From assembly GCA_017475265.1 (NCBI GenBank), contig JAFVFY010000071.1:38036-102035 (forward strand): 64,000 nt of DNA, given 5' to 3'. The position numbers were made by a program, and so were the translations under genes. The notes below the pieces were generated by a model. The model did not search any database. It was not told the origin of the DNA and saw only the letters and a program-made list of their open reading frames with translations. Shown piece by piece: positions 34,093 to 43,419 of this stretch (within the stretch, counting starts at the first letter, position 1; each line of letters begins with the position of its first letter). Source of the DNA: Prevotella sp. (GTDB lineage: Bacteria > Bacteroidota > Bacteroidia > Bacteroidales > Bacteroidaceae).

Positions 34093-36378
34093 ATGGCTAA
34101 GGCAACTATCATCAGGCAATATCGTAATACGGAGACGCTCCGGCAAATGGAGCTTTCCGAAGTGGTTGACAACATCCGGAGTCAGGTCTATGCTGCGCCT
34201 TGCAGCGAGCTGCGACAGATATACCCTTTGGCAGAGGTGAAGCAGCGGTTGGTGAACAGCGGCGGACTGACGTTCAACTGCACGAAGGACCTGCCCAAGG
34301 TCTGCTTCGCCACGGCGATGGGGAACAGGAACAAGCAGCGGGTGATGAAGGCGTATAATGGGCTGGTGCTGCTCGAAGTGAACAACCTGGCAAGCCTCGA
34401 CGAGGCTGAGGCCGTGAGGAAGAGCGCCAGTCGGATTCCGCAAACCATGCTGGCCTTCATCGGTGCGAGCGGGTTGAGTGTGAAGATTGTGTGCCGGGGG
34501 GAGCTGTATCCTGGCGAGAAGACCCCGCCCCTGACCCCTCCCCTTAGAGGGGCGGGGAAAGGTCACACAGATGACACGGATAACACAGATAGGAAAGGTC
34601 ACACAGATACCACAGATAGGAAGGGTGGACACACGGATACCACAGATAAGAGTTTGCCAACGAATGACGACGACGTGCGACGCTTCCACGTGAACCTCTA
34701 CGAGAAGGCGCGGGTGGCCTACAACATGCAGTTGGGCGTGACCATCGAGAAGCTAGAGCCCGAGCTGACACGCGACTGCTTCATGAGCAGCGACCCCGAC
34801 ATATTCTATAATGAGCTGGCGCAGCCTTTCTACACCGACTGCTCAGACGTGACGACGGCGGTGAAGCCCGTGGCGCTCAACGACGGCAAGAAGGGAACGC
34901 TGATTCCCACCATCGACAACTATCACGCCATGCGGCTCATCTATGAGTTCTGCCTCTCGAAGGCCTACGACGACGTGACGGGCGTCACTGAGGAGGAGGG
35001 CCGCACACACCTGATACTGACACGTCTGGCAGGCTATTGTCAGGAGGCCGGTCTGGAGATGGCGGTGGCCCGCGAAATGGCTTTGCTCAACCTCCGTCTG
35101 GGTCAGGAGAAGGATGTGGTTTTCAAGGTTTTTGAGAATGCCTACCGCGAAGAGCACGAGAAGCAGTACCGCCGGCGGAAGAACATCGTGAAGCCCCTGA
35201 AGAACATCCCTGCGGAGACGTTGCTGATGATGAAGGTGGACATGTTCCTGAACGCGAACTACGAACTGCGCAAGAACGTGATGCGCGGCGTGGCAGAGTT
35301 CAGGATGAAGGCCGCGCTGGGCTTCGACTTCCAGGATCTGACCGACGAGGCGAAGAACAGCATCACCATGCGGGCCCTGTCGCAGGGCGTGAAGTGCTGG
35401 GACAAGGACATCAGCCGTTATGTCAACTCCGACGACATCGCGCTTTACGAGCCGATGACCGACTTCCTCGACCATTTGCCCCGCTGGGACGGCGTGGACC
35501 GTGTGGAGGAGCTGGCTCGGAGGGTGAAGACCGATTATGAGGCGTGGCCCCACCTCTTCCATGTGTGGATGCGCTCGATGGTGGCTCTATGGCGCGGCAA
35601 GGGCCAGCTCACGGGCAATGCCCTTGTGCCCATCCTCATCGGCCGTCAGGGCTGTGGCAAGACGTCGTTCTGCCGTATCTTGCTGCCAAGGAAGCAGCGC
35701 GAGTACTACAACGACCGCATCAACTTCAAGAACGAGAGCGACCTGAACCTCGGCCTCACCAGCTTTGCGCTCATCAACCTCGACGAGTTCGACAAGATTA
35801 CCCAGCGGCAACAGGTGGTGCTGAAGTATCTCGTCTCGACCAGCGACCTAAAGTACCGTCCGCCCTACGGCAAGGCATACAGCAGCCACCGCCGCTACGC
35901 CTCGTTCATCGGCACCACCAACGAGAGCATGCCCCTGACCGACCCCTCTGGCAGCCGCCGTTTCATCTGCGTGACAGTGGAGGGCGACATCGACTTCACC
36001 ACGCCCATCGACTACCCCCAGCTCTATGCCCAGCTGGAGTACGAGGTCTCGACGCTGCGCCTGCGCTATCACCTGACCCGCGACGAGGAGCACGCCCTGA
36101 TGGAGCACAACCTGCGCTTCCAGCGTCTCTCGCAGTTGGGCGAGCAGCTCCTCTCGCTCTACGAGAAGCCTGAGGGCAACCCGGAGACCAACCCCGACGG
36201 CGGCCAGTGGCTGTCGCTGAAGGACATCTCCGCCCGTCTGAAGCAGGTATTCCGTGGTGCATACGTCGAGGACGAGGGCTGCTACGTCAAGATAGGCCAG
36301 TTCCTGAGCCGTCCCGAATATAAGTTTGAAAGCGAGCGGAAGTCCTCCGGCATGGTCTATTGGGTGAAGGAGCGGTAA
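34093..36378 (+). CDS. BT4734-like/VirE-family primase-helicase protein
   Basis: 761 residues. The N-terminal BT4734-like domain (about 1-260) resembles a primase-like module and includes GNRNKQRVMKAYNGLVLLEV. The VirE-type ATPase domain (about 440-690) has Walker A GRQGCGKTS, the segment LDEFDKITQRQQVVLKYLVS and the GTTNESMPLTDPSGSRRFIC block. The C-terminal end (LSLKDISARLKQVFR) is a winged-helix-like tail. Related proteins occur in Bacteroidetes mobile elements and as isolated chromosomal genes. Residues about 144-186 derive from an in-frame repeat insertion (34523-34650) in the middle of the first domain. The target of its replication activity, if any, is unknown. Confidence 0.8.
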   Translation: MAKATIIRQYRNTETLRQMELSEVVDNIRSQVYAAPCSELRQIYPLAEVKQRLVNSGGLTFNCTKDLPKVCFATAMGNRNKQRVMKAYNGLVLLEVNNLASLDEAEAVRKSASRIPQTMLAFIGASGLSVKIVCRGELYPGEKTPPLTPPLRGAGKGHTDDTDNTDRKGHTDTTDRKGGHTDTTDKSLPTNDDDVRRFHVNLYEKARVAYNMQLGVTIEKLEPELTRDCFMSSDPDIFYNELAQPFYTDCSDVTTAVKPVALNDGKKGTLIPTIDNYHAMRLIYEFCLSKAYDDVTGVTEEEGRTHLILTRLAGYCQEAGLEMAVAREMALLNLRLGQEKDVVFKVFENAYREEHEKQYRRRKNIVKPLKNIPAETLLMMKVDMFLNANYELRKNVMRGVAEFRMKAALGFDFQDLTDEAKNSITMRALSQGVKCWDKDISRYVNSDDIALYEPMTDFLDHLPRWDGVDRVEELARRVKTDYEAWPHLFHVWMRSMVALWRGKGQLTGNALVPILIGRQGCGKTSFCRILLPRKQREYYNDRINFKNESDLNLGLTSFALINLDEFDKITQRQQVVLKYLVSTSDLKYRPPYGKAYSSHRRYASFIGTTNESMPLTDPSGSRRFICVTVEGDIDFTTPIDYPQLYAQLEYEVSTLRLRYHLTRDEEHALMEHNLRFQRLSQLGEQLLSLYEKPEGNPETNPDGGQWLSLKDISARLKQVFRGAYVEDEGCYVKIGQFLSRPEYKFESERKSSGMVYWVKER
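34523..34650. repeat. Composite in-frame repeat insertion in the VirE-type gene
   Basis: Begins with a GC palindrome (CCCCGCCCCT 34523-34532 with AGGGGCGGGG 34548-34557). It continues with repeats of the type cacagatnncacagatagg, coding for HTDTTDRKG-like units. Length and frame are compatible with the surrounding coding sequence. The peptide is Thr/Asp-rich and probably a disordered loop. Confidence 0.85.
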
Positions 36379-36437
36379 GCACTACAGCTTTAGCGATTCA
36401 ACAAAATTCAGGAAATAAACTGAATTTTGCGTTTTTC

Positions 36438-36469
36438 TTTGGCTGTTCTAGGAAAAAGCAGTACTTTTG
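36438..36469 (+). promoter_or_regulatory. ribBA promoter
   Basis: TTTG (36438-36441), 20 nt, TACTTTTG (36462-36469), exact consensus. The leader (36478-36512) is a simple repeat of taaatagtcaaat type that also occurs inside the ribBA coding region. No FMN riboswitch pattern was recognised in this 45-nt leader. Confidence 0.8.
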
Positions 36470-36513
36470 CACCCCAAATCGTAAATAGTAAATAGTCAAA
36501 TCGTCAAATAGCT

Positions 36514-37749
36514 ATGCTCCTGAATACCATTCCCGAGGCCATCGATGACATCCGCGATGGCAAGTTCGTAATAGTGGTCGACGACGAAGACCGCGAGAAC
36601 GAGGGCGACCTCATCTGTGCCGCCGAGAAAATCACCGCAGAAATGGTGAACTTCATGCTCAAGCACGCCCGGGGCCTCCTTTGCGCGCCCATCACCATCA
36701 GCCGCAGCGAGGAGCTGCAGCTGCCACGCCAGGTGCAGGACAACACATCGCTGCTCGGCACACCCTTCACCGTCACCGTCGACAAGCTGGAAGGATGCTC
36801 CACGGGTGTCTCCGCCCACGACCGTGCCGCCACCATTCGCGCACTGGCCGACCCCACTTCGACCCCTGAGACCTTCGGGCGTCCAGGTCACGTGAACCCC
36901 CTCTATGCACAGGACAACGGCGTGCTGCGCCGTTCGGGACACACCGAGGCCGCCATAGACCTCTGCAAGATGGCAGGATTATATCCCGCCGGCGCACTCA
37001 TGGAAATCATGAACGATGACGGCACTATGGCACGCATGCCACAGCTCATGGAGTTTGCCCGCAAATGGGACTTGAAGCTCATCACCATCAAGGATATGAT
37101 AGCCTACCGGCTGCAGACCGAAATGCTCGTGGAGCAGGGTCAGGAAGTTGACATGCCCACGGAATGGGGGCACTTCCGCCTCATACCCTTCCGTCAGAAG
37201 AGCAACGGGCTGGAGCACTTCGCCCTCATCAAAAATAGCCAGATAGTAAATAGTCAAATAGTAAATGGTCCCCTGGACTGGGGACCCGACCCCGTTCTTG
37301 TTCGTGTCCACTCCAGTTGTGCCACCGGCGACATCCTCGGCTCGAAGCGTTGCGACTGCGGCGAGCAGCTGCACAAGGCCATGCAGATGATTGAGGCCGA
37401 AGGACGTGGTGCTCTCGTCTACATGATGCAGGAAGGCCGCGGCATCGGCCTGATGAATAAAATTGCTGCCTACAAGCTGCAGGAGGAGGGCTATGACACC
37501 GTAGACGCTAACACCCATCTGGGCTTCAAGCCTGACGAGCGCGACTACGGCTGTGGCGCCCAAATACTCCGTCTGCTCGGCATACAGAAGATGCGCCTCA
37601 TGACCAACAACCCCGTGAAGCGCGTCGGGCTCGAAGCCTACGGACTGGAAATCGTTGAGAATGTGCCCATAGAGGTCACTCCCAACGAATACAACCTCCG
37701 CTACCTCCGGACCAAGCAGAACCGCATGGGGCATACCCTGCACCTCTAA
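36514..37749 (+). CDS. ribBA: Bifunctional DHBP synthase / GTP cyclohydrolase II
   Basis: 411 residues catalysing the two entry steps of riboflavin synthesis in the cytoplasm. The N-terminal RibB part has [16 protein letters not shown], the [10 protein letters not shown] segment and [14 protein letters not shown]. The C-terminal RibA part has [20 protein letters not shown], with the zinc-binding cysteines, and [20 protein letters not shown] with the catalytic region. Between them, residues about 240-253 ([14 protein letters not shown]) are encoded by a repeat tract (37231-37270) matching the leader, an unusual insertion in a core enzyme. It is transcribed towards dnaA. Confidence 0.95.
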   Translation: MLLNTIPEAIDDIRDGKFVIVVDDEDRENEGDLICAAEKITAEMVNFMLKHARGLLCAPITISRSEELQLPRQVQDNTSLLGTPFTVTVDKLEGCSTGVSAHDRAATIRALADPTSTPETFGRPGHVNPLYAQDNGVLRRSGHTEAAIDLCKMAGLYPAGALMEIMNDDGTMARMPQLMEFARKWDLKLITIKDMIAYRLQTEMLVEQGQEVDMPTEWGHFRLIPFRQKSNGLEHFALIKNSQIVNSQIVNGPLDWGPDPVLVRVHSSCATGDILGSKRCDCGEQLHKAMQMIEAEGRGALVYMMQEGRGIGLMNKIAAYKLQEEGYDTVDANTHLGFKPDERDYGCGAQILRLLGIQKMRLMTNNPVKRVGLEAYGLEIVENVPIEVTPNEYNLRYLRTKQNRMGHTLHL

Positions 37750-37758
37750 GAGTATCTA

Positions 37759-37775
37759 ACGAGCCTATGGCTCGT
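37759..37775. terminator. Hairpin between convergent ribBA and dnaA
   Basis: ACGAGCC (37759-37765) and GGCTCGT (37769-37775) form a perfect 7-bp stem with a 3-nt loop. There is no clear T-run on either side, so termination is plausible but not shown. Confidence 0.4.
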
Positions 37776-37795
37776 GGAGATAACGGACAAAATTC

Positions 37796-39208
37796 CTATT
37801 GTTTGAGTCGGAACGACTGCTCAATGCTCTGCAGCTCGTCCCTGAAGTTTTTCTCCACCTTGAGTCGCTGTTCCACGGTGTTGCAGCTGTGGAGCACGGT
37901 GGAGTGGTCGCGTCCGCCGATGAGCTGACCGATGCGCGAGGCCGGCATCTTCGTGTACTTCTGTGCGAGGTACATACTAACCTGACGCACCTGCACATAG
38001 TCGCGCTTGCGGCTCTTGCTGTACACCTGCTGCTGGGTGACGCCGTAGTGCTGGCACACCTTCTCCATGATGTCGTCGATAGTGAGTGGCAGGTTATCCA
38101 CCTTCACCGCCCGCTTGATGACACGCTCTGCTAGGTTGAGGTCGACGGCCGAGTTGTAGACGATGGAATAGGCCATCAGCGAATTGAGCACACCCTCCAA
38201 GTCGCGTACTGAGCTGTTTGCCGTCTTGGCAATGAACTCTATGACATCGGCGGGAATCTTCAGACCGTCGCGGCGGCATTTGCTCTGCAGGATGTCTATG
38301 CACAGTTGCTTGTTAGGCTTCTCCAGCTCGGCGATAAGTCCGCAGGCGAACCGTGTGAGCAGACGCTCCTTCACCCCTTCGAGGTCCACTGGCGGACGGT
38401 CGCTGGCCAGGATGATTTGCTTGCCCAGACGGAAGAGGTGGTCGAAGATGTGGAAGAAGGTGTCCAGCGTCCTGGGTGCCGACACCCACTCCTGTATGTC
38501 ATCGACTATCAGCATGTCGATGCTCTGGTAGAAGTTGATAAAGTCGTTGGTGGTGTTGCGCCTCACGGAGTCCGTGAACTGAATCTGGAAGAGCCTTGCC
38601 GAGACATAGAGCACGCGTAGCTGAGGGTTCTGCTTCTTGGCATCCACGCCGATGGCATTAATAAGATGTGTCTTTCCACAGCCCGATGGCCCATAGACGA
38701 AGAAGGGGTTGAAGGTGGTCTTGCCAGGCTGTCCGGCGATGGTCAGTCCCACGGTGCGCGGCAGCTTGTTCGAATCTCCCTCAATGAAGCTGTCGAAGGT
38801 CTTCTTCGGGTCGAGCTGAGGGTCAATGTCCTGCGGCTGGGCGGTGTCGAGCACCGTTGGCGACAGGTTGCCCCTATTGGTAGGTTTCGGCCCGTCAATG
38901 TCGGCAGGCTTCTCTCCCTCCCAGTCCACACGCTTCTTGTTCTCCTTGTCCACCATGAGGCGGTAGGTCAGCCTGACGTTCGCCTTGAAGCTGTTGGCCA
39001 GCGCCCATCCCATGAGCTTGACGTAGTTCTGCTCCAGGTACTCGTAGACGTACATGCTCGGAACCTCCACCAGGAGTGTCTTCTGCTGCTCATCGTAACT
39101 TACAAATACAATAGGCTCGAACCAGGTCTTAAAGACTTGTTCGGTAACGTTTTGCCTGATAAGTTGGAGGCAGTTGTTCCAGAGTGGCCTATGACTTCGT
39201 TGTGTCAC
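37796..39208 (-). CDS. dnaA: Chromosomal replication initiator DnaA
   Basis: 470 residues. Domain I (about 1-90) is followed by a linker, then the AAA+ domain with Walker A GPSGCGKTH and Walker B MLIVDDIQ. The C-terminal DnaA-box binding domain IV has the signature IGGRDHSTVLHSCNTVEQRL. Length is normal for Bacteroidetes. Transcribed away from the GH30 gene and convergent with ribBA. I saw no cluster of DnaA boxes (TTATCCACA) in the 500 bp upstream, so the replication origin may lie elsewhere. Confidence 0.97.
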   Translation of the reverse strand: MTQRSHRPLWNNCLQLIRQNVTEQVFKTWFEPIVFVSYDEQQKTLLVEVPSMYVYEYLEQNYVKLMGWALANSFKANVRLTYRLMVDKENKKRVDWEGEKPADIDGPKPTNRGNLSPTVLDTAQPQDIDPQLDPKKTFDSFIEGDSNKLPRTVGLTIAGQPGKTTFNPFFVYGPSGCGKTHLINAIGVDAKKQNPQLRVLYVSARLFQIQFTDSVRRNTTNDFINFYQSIDMLIVDDIQEWVSAPRTLDTFFHIFDHLFRLGKQIILASDRPPVDLEGVKERLLTRFACGLIAELEKPNKQLCIDILQSKCRRDGLKIPADVIEFIAKTANSSVRDLEGVLNSLMAYSIVYNSAVDLNLAERVIKRAVKVDNLPLTIDDIMEKVCQHYGVTQQQVYSKSRKRDYVQVRQVSMYLAQKYTKMPASRIGQLIGGRDHSTVLHSCNTVEQRLKVEKNFRDELQSIEQSFRLKQ

Positions 39209-39703
39209 GATAGTTTTAGATGCTTAGACGTATATGGCGTGTTACCAGATGTGGTATTAGAGCCTTGTTTTTTGTTTTGAGGATGCAAAGTTCGCAATTT
39301 TTTTTGTAACCACCAACCCCCCCTGAAATATTAAGTGTGTGTACAAACATCGTAACTGCCTAATGTTGGCACGATTATGATGTTTCACGTTTTTTCAACA
39401 TCCGAGGGGGCTTGCACAAATCCCTATGCCTCATTTTCAGCAAGTTACTAAACTCGTTAAAGGGGTTTCGGAAAAAATATTATTTAGACAAAATAAAATT
39501 AGCCTCTCTTCGAAAGATATGCTGATACTTGATGATGAAGTTTTGTTCCCTTCCCTCTTCCATTCCCTCACACATATTAATTATTGTAGACCCTTGCATT
39601 TTTTCCCCACTTTTTGCATGAGTTTCAATATTTATGCGTACATTTGTAGCCTGAAAACCTAAAACGAAGAAATTATCAATAACGAATAATTAACTACTTA
39701 ACT
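39209..39703. other. Intergenic region upstream of dnaA and the GH30 gene
   Basis: 495 bp, AT-rich, no convincing gene on either strand. A weak dnaA promoter is possible (GTTG, 20 nt, GAACTTTG on the minus strand at 39286-39317). The GH30 promoter is on the other side. No DnaA-box array or AT-rich repeat set typical of oriC was found. Confidence 0.6.
39613..39646 (+). promoter_or_regulatory. Probable promoter of the GH30 gene
   Basis: TTTG (39613-39616), 22 nt, TACATTTG (39639-39646). The spacing is slightly long. The ATG is 58 bp downstream. Confidence 0.5.
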
Positions 39704-42700
39704 ATGATGATGAGAAAGACAATGATGACATTATTGGCCGTTCAGGCTGCTGTTTTGGCGGCATGGGCAGGGCAGACGTTCACTATTATGGTGGACCAGC
39801 CTCGGCAGACGATAATGCATTTCGGGGCGAGTGATGCTTGGTCGATGCAGGACATCGGGACTTGGGCGGACACGACGGAGCAGAAGAAGATTGCGGATTG
39901 GCTGTTCTCCATGGAGACGGACGAGAACGGACAGCCACGGGGAATAGGGCTTTCGTTGTGGCGGTTTAATCTGGGAGCGGGCAGTGCGGAGCAGGGAGAT
40001 GGTGCGGCCATTAACCGTGACACACGCACAGAGTGCTTCCTCCAGGCCGACGGCAGCTATGACTGGAGCCGACAGGAGGGACAGCGGCGGTTCCTGCGTA
40101 TGGCCAAGGAGAGGGGTGTTCCTTATTTCCTGGCTTTCCTTAATTCGCCGCCTGTGTATTTCACACAGAACGGACTGGCCACGAACACTGGGCGGGGCGG
40201 AACGCTGAACCTGCGCGAGGACTGCTTTGATGACTTCGCACAGTATATGGCCACGTCGATGCGGGGACTGGAGGAGCACGACGGCATACACTTCGACTAC
40301 ATCAGTCCGGTGAATGAGCCTGATGGTCACTGGAACTGGCAAGGGCCAAAGCAGGAGGGGTCTCCGGCTACTAACCGCGAGATAGCAAGGCTGGCCAAGG
40401 CCACCAGTGAGGAGTTCCGGCGGCAGGGCGTGAGCACACAGATTATGGTCAATGAGTCGAGCGACCTGCGCTGCCTTCTGGGCATCTACAAGACAACGTG
40501 GGAACGGGGCAACACGCTTCGAACGTTCTTTTCCAAGGACAGTACGAAGACTTATTTGGGCGACACACCACAGGTGCCACGCCTCATCCTGGGTCACAGC
40601 TATTGGACGAACACGCCCGTGAGACGTATGAAATCCATCCGAGAGCGACTGCGCAAGGAGTGTCGTGACCTCGGCGTGAAGTTCTGGCAATCGGAGATTT
40701 GCATCATGAGCAACGACGAAGAGATAGGAGGCGGCGGGGGCTATGACTTCACCATGAAGACGGCGCTCTACGTGGCGCGCATCATCCATCACGACCTGAC
40801 CTACGCCGATGCCGAGAGCTGGTCGTGGTGGCGGGCCTGCGGCGGCAACTACAAGGACGGACTCATCCGCGTGTGGAACCGTGGGCACCGTGCCCAGGAC
40901 TCGCGGTTGCTATGGGCGATGGGCAACTACAGCCGATTCGTTCGTCCCGGAGCCGTGCGCTATGACATCAGCGGCAACGAAGACCCGCGCGGGCTGATGC
41001 TTACCGCCTTCCGCAACAAGGACGCGCTGTGGGTGGTGGTGGCCATCAACTACAGCGACAAGGAGCAACCGCTTGACATTGCCTTCTCAGACGGCAGCGA
41101 GACACAGTGGAAGGCCTATCGTACCAGCGACGTGGAGGGTGAGACGCTCAAACCAGTAGGCCACGCTTCCCAGCGTGGCAGTTCAGGCCAAGGTGGAGCC
41201 TGTAACACCCTTCCGCCGCGTAGCATAACCACATTCGTAGAGGTAAACACTGAACTGCCACGCAAGGAAGCGTGGCCTACTACTGTGGCTGCGGAGGGTG
41301 CTTGGTGCTGGTTTGCCGACCCTCGGGCGCTGCACTATAAGGACGAGAAAGGGACGGTGGACGCCACCTACATAGGCTATATTGATGTTCATGGAAATGT
41401 GAAGGCTACACAGTATGACTGGCTGCGGCAGAAGAAGACCGACGTGCTGGTGCGCTCGTTCTTCCAGCCCGACGACCATAACAACCCGACGTTTCTCGTC
41501 TTGCCTGACGGTCGTGTGATGATATTCTACACGCGCCACACCGATGAGCCTTGCATCTGGTACCGCATTTCGGAAAAGCCTGGCGACATCACCGCCCTGG
41601 GCGAGGAGAAGCGCTTGGCCACGAAGAACAACACGACCTACCCCTCGCCCTTCATCCTCAGCGACGACCCGCAGCACATCTACCTCTGCTGGCGCGGCAT
41701 CGGCTGGCATCCCACCATCGCACGCCTGACCATGCCCGATGCCGACGGCAACTGCTCGTTCGACTACGGCCCCTACCAGGTGGTGCAATCTACCGGCGCG
41801 CGTCCCTATGCCAAGTATGCGAGCAACGGCAAGGACAAGATTTACGTGGCCTACACCACGGGGCATCCCGACAACGAGCAGCCCAACTGGCTCTACTTCA
41901 ACGTCATCGACATCAACCACGGGCAAGGCCCGCTGCTGCGCGACATCCTCGGGCAGCAGCTGAGCGTCGTCAGCGAGGGGACGTTCCATGTGGACAAGAG
42001 CGAGAAGTATGCCGCTGAGTACCCTGCCACCATTATTGACCGCACGGCGCAGACACGCAACTGGGTGTGGCAAATAGCTTTGGACAATAAACGTGAACCA
42101 ATAACCAATAACCGTGAAACAATAACCAATAACCGTGAAACAATAACCAATAACCGTGAAACAATAACCAATAACCTTGAACCAATAACCAATAAACGTG
42201 ATTCTGAGCGGCCGGTGGTGGCCTACACGCACATCGACGAGGCCAAGACGTCGCACGAGTACTGGTATGCCCGCTGGAACGGACAGCAGTGGCAGACCAC
42301 TGTCATCGCTCCTGCTGGTCATGCCTTCCACCAGAACTGGGACAAGACGGAGCGCTGCTACAGTGGCGGCATGGCCATCGACCCTGATGACACTAAACAG
42401 CTCTACCTCTCCATGCCCGTAGTAGCCCACGCTTCCCAGCGTGGGAGCAGCCTCACCATAGCAGACAACCCTTCAGTTGCGCACTTCGACCGTGACGGTG
42501 TTTATGAGATATGGCACTACACACTGGCCGATGATGGCAGCGTCAGTAATAAGGAACAAGTGACGCGAGGCTCCGCGAAGGGCAACGCACGGCCTTACGT
42601 CATCCCCGGCTCAGCAAACTCAAAGATGCGGCTGACGTGGATGCAAGGCGACTACTATTATTGGATGGTGAACAAGTGGTACCCGAAAGGTTACCCCACG

Positions 42701-43237
42701 GCCATTGTATGTGATGCCCCGATACTTGCAGAATTTGACAAGCAAACTTCACTACAGTCTATAGATATTCCGTTGGGGGATGTCCGTGAGCCTCTTGTGC
42801 TTACCCCAGGAAAGCCCGTAAGGCTGACGCTGCATCCTGACACCGCCAACTATGCCGGAGTGCTCTTCACCGCCACACTGGCCGATGGTCAACATTCAAT
42901 GGTCAATGGTCAACATTCAATGGTCAATGGTCAACGTTCAATGGTCAATGGTCAACGTTCAATGGTCAATGGTCAACGTTCAATGGTCAATGGTCAACGT
43001 TCAATGGTCTACAGCATCTCCCCTGATGACCAACGGCCAGTGGTTACCATCGGCGACCGCACCTTCTATAGCCAGAACCGTCTACTCAATAGTGATGCCT
43101 GGGCGCAGCACAGCACAGGCACCAATGGTGACACCCACCCCACGAAGCTGACCGCCGTCGACCTCACCCTCTGCTACGATGGGCATACGCTCACCATTCT
43201 CCGCGACGGCCACGTAGACCAAGTAGTGGAGTTCTGA
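39704..43237 (+). CDS. Secreted GH30-type glycanase fused to a BNR propeller
   Basis: 1177 residues with a signal peptide (about 1-22, ending AAWAG). The N-terminal half is a GH30-like barrel: Glu205 in SPVNEPDGHW fits the acid/base and Glu331 in WQSEICIM fits the nucleophile. Relatives include endo-beta-1,6-galactanases. The C-terminal half (about 530-1177) is a BNR_4-like propeller (AWCWFADPRALHY, NPTFLVLPDGRVMIFYTRHT), a fold used by some lyases and rhamnosidases. The gene holds four kinds of in-frame repeat insertion, all in the linker or propeller and none in the GH30 core. Probably an arabinogalactan- or similar glycan-degrading enzyme; the substrate is inferred. Confidence 0.8.
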   Translation: MMMRKTMMTLLAVQAAVLAAWAGQTFTIMVDQPRQTIMHFGASDAWSMQDIGTWADTTEQKKIADWLFSMETDENGQPRGIGLSLWRFNLGAGSAEQGDGAAINRDTRTECFLQADGSYDWSRQEGQRRFLRMAKERGVPYFLAFLNSPPVYFTQNGLATNTGRGGTLNLREDCFDDFAQYMATSMRGLEEHDGIHFDYISPVNEPDGHWNWQGPKQEGSPATNREIARLAKATSEEFRRQGVSTQIMVNESSDLRCLLGIYKTTWERGNTLRTFFSKDSTKTYLGDTPQVPRLILGHSYWTNTPVRRMKSIRERLRKECRDLGVKFWQSEICIMSNDEEIGGGGGYDFTMKTALYVARIIHHDLTYADAESWSWWRACGGNYKDGLIRVWNRGHRAQDSRLLWAMGNYSRFVRPGAVRYDISGNEDPRGLMLTAFRNKDALWVVVAINYSDKEQPLDIAFSDGSETQWKAYRTSDVEGETLKPVGHASQRGSSGQGGACNTLPPRSITTFVEVNTELPRKEAWPTTVAAEGAWCWFADPRALHYKDEKGTVDATYIGYIDVHGNVKATQYDWLRQKKTDVLVRSFFQPDDHNNPTFLVLPDGRVMIFYTRHTDEPCIWYRISEKPGDITALGEEKRLATKNNTTYPSPFILSDDPQHIYLCWRGIGWHPTIARLTMPDADGNCSFDYGPYQVVQSTGARPYAKYASNGKDKIYVAYTTGHPDNEQPNWLYFNVIDINHGQGPLLRDILGQQLSVVSEGTFHVDKSEKYAAEYPATIIDRTAQTRNWVWQIALDNKREPITNNRETITNNRETITNNRETITNNLEPITNKRDSERPVVAYTHIDEAKTSHEYWYARWNGQQWQTTVIAPAGHAFHQNWDKTERCYSGGMAIDPDDTKQLYLSMPVVAHASQRGSSLTIADNPSVAHFDRDGVYEIWHYTLADDGSVSNKEQVTRGSAKGNARPYVIPGSANSKMRLTWMQGDYYYWMVNKWYPKGYPTAIVCDAPILAEFDKQTSLQSIDIPLGDVREPLVLTPGKPVRLTLHPDTANYAGVLFTATLADGQHSMVNGQHSMVNGQRSMVNGQRSMVNGQRSMVNGQRSMVYSISPDDQRPVVTIGDRTFYSQNRLLNSDAWAQHSTGTNGDTHPTKLTAVDLTLCYDGHTLTILRDGHVDQVVEF
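41155..41281. repeat. Inverted pair of a 32-bp palindromic element, both in frame
   Basis: Copy A (41155-41186) and copy B (41250-41281, opposite orientation) match at 30 of 32 positions. Each has its own dyad (CCACGC...GCGTGG). One orientation codes VGHASQRGSSG, the other ELPRKEAWPTT; neither breaks the frame. They flank the junction of the GH30 and BNR parts. Confidence 0.9.
42091..42200 (+). repeat. 21-bp tandem array coding NNRETIT heptads
   Basis: About five units of the type ccgtgaaacaataaccaata, with variants at both ends, inside the BNR part of the GH30 gene. Seven-codon periodicity keeps the frame. Confidence 0.9.
42421..42450 (+). repeat. Third copy of the CCACGC-GCGTGG palindromic element
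   Basis: Same core as the copies at 41155 and 41250 (cccacgcttcccagcgtggg), again in frame, coding VAHASQRGSS. Confidence 0.85.
42886..43011 (+). repeat. 21-bp tandem array coding GQ(H/R)SMVN heptads
   Basis: Six units of the type ggtcaacgttcaatggtcaa. The first two have cat (His), the last four cgt (Arg), showing stepwise duplication. A single related copy is in the SGNH esterase gene (1561-1592, minus strand) in the same reading frame. Confidence 0.95.
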
Positions 43238-43419
43238 ATGATTAGTTTTGACAGAATGCTCTATGCAGAATTCATGGGATTCCCATGCTTTCTGATAAGT
43301 GGAGTTGTCTATAAACTGATGATGTGCTTTTGCCATGTCCAAATGTGACTTCTCTGTGCTTAAAAACGCTTCTGTCATCTTATTTTTCCACTTTGGGAAA
43401 GTGTTGTTTACGCCTGCTG

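Noticed and set aside
34843-35562. Minus-strand frame within the VirE-type gene
   Set aside because: Shadow of a GC-rich coding region; no recognisable protein features.
36470-36513. FMN riboswitch before ribBA
   Set aside because: The leader is only about 45 nt of simple repeat and lacks the conserved FMN aptamer segments.
39209-39703. Replication origin beside dnaA
   Set aside because: No cluster of TTATCCACA-type boxes or AT-rich repeats was found by reading both strands.
41183-42430. 415-codon frame on the minus strand
   Set aside because: Antisense to the BNR part of the GH30 gene; its repeats mirror those of the real gene.
43082-43378. Small gene on the minus strand between the GH30 gene and the C10 fragment
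   Set aside because: It overlaps the end of the GH30 gene, has no recognisable motif and no promoter; I see nothing convincing in 43238-43419.
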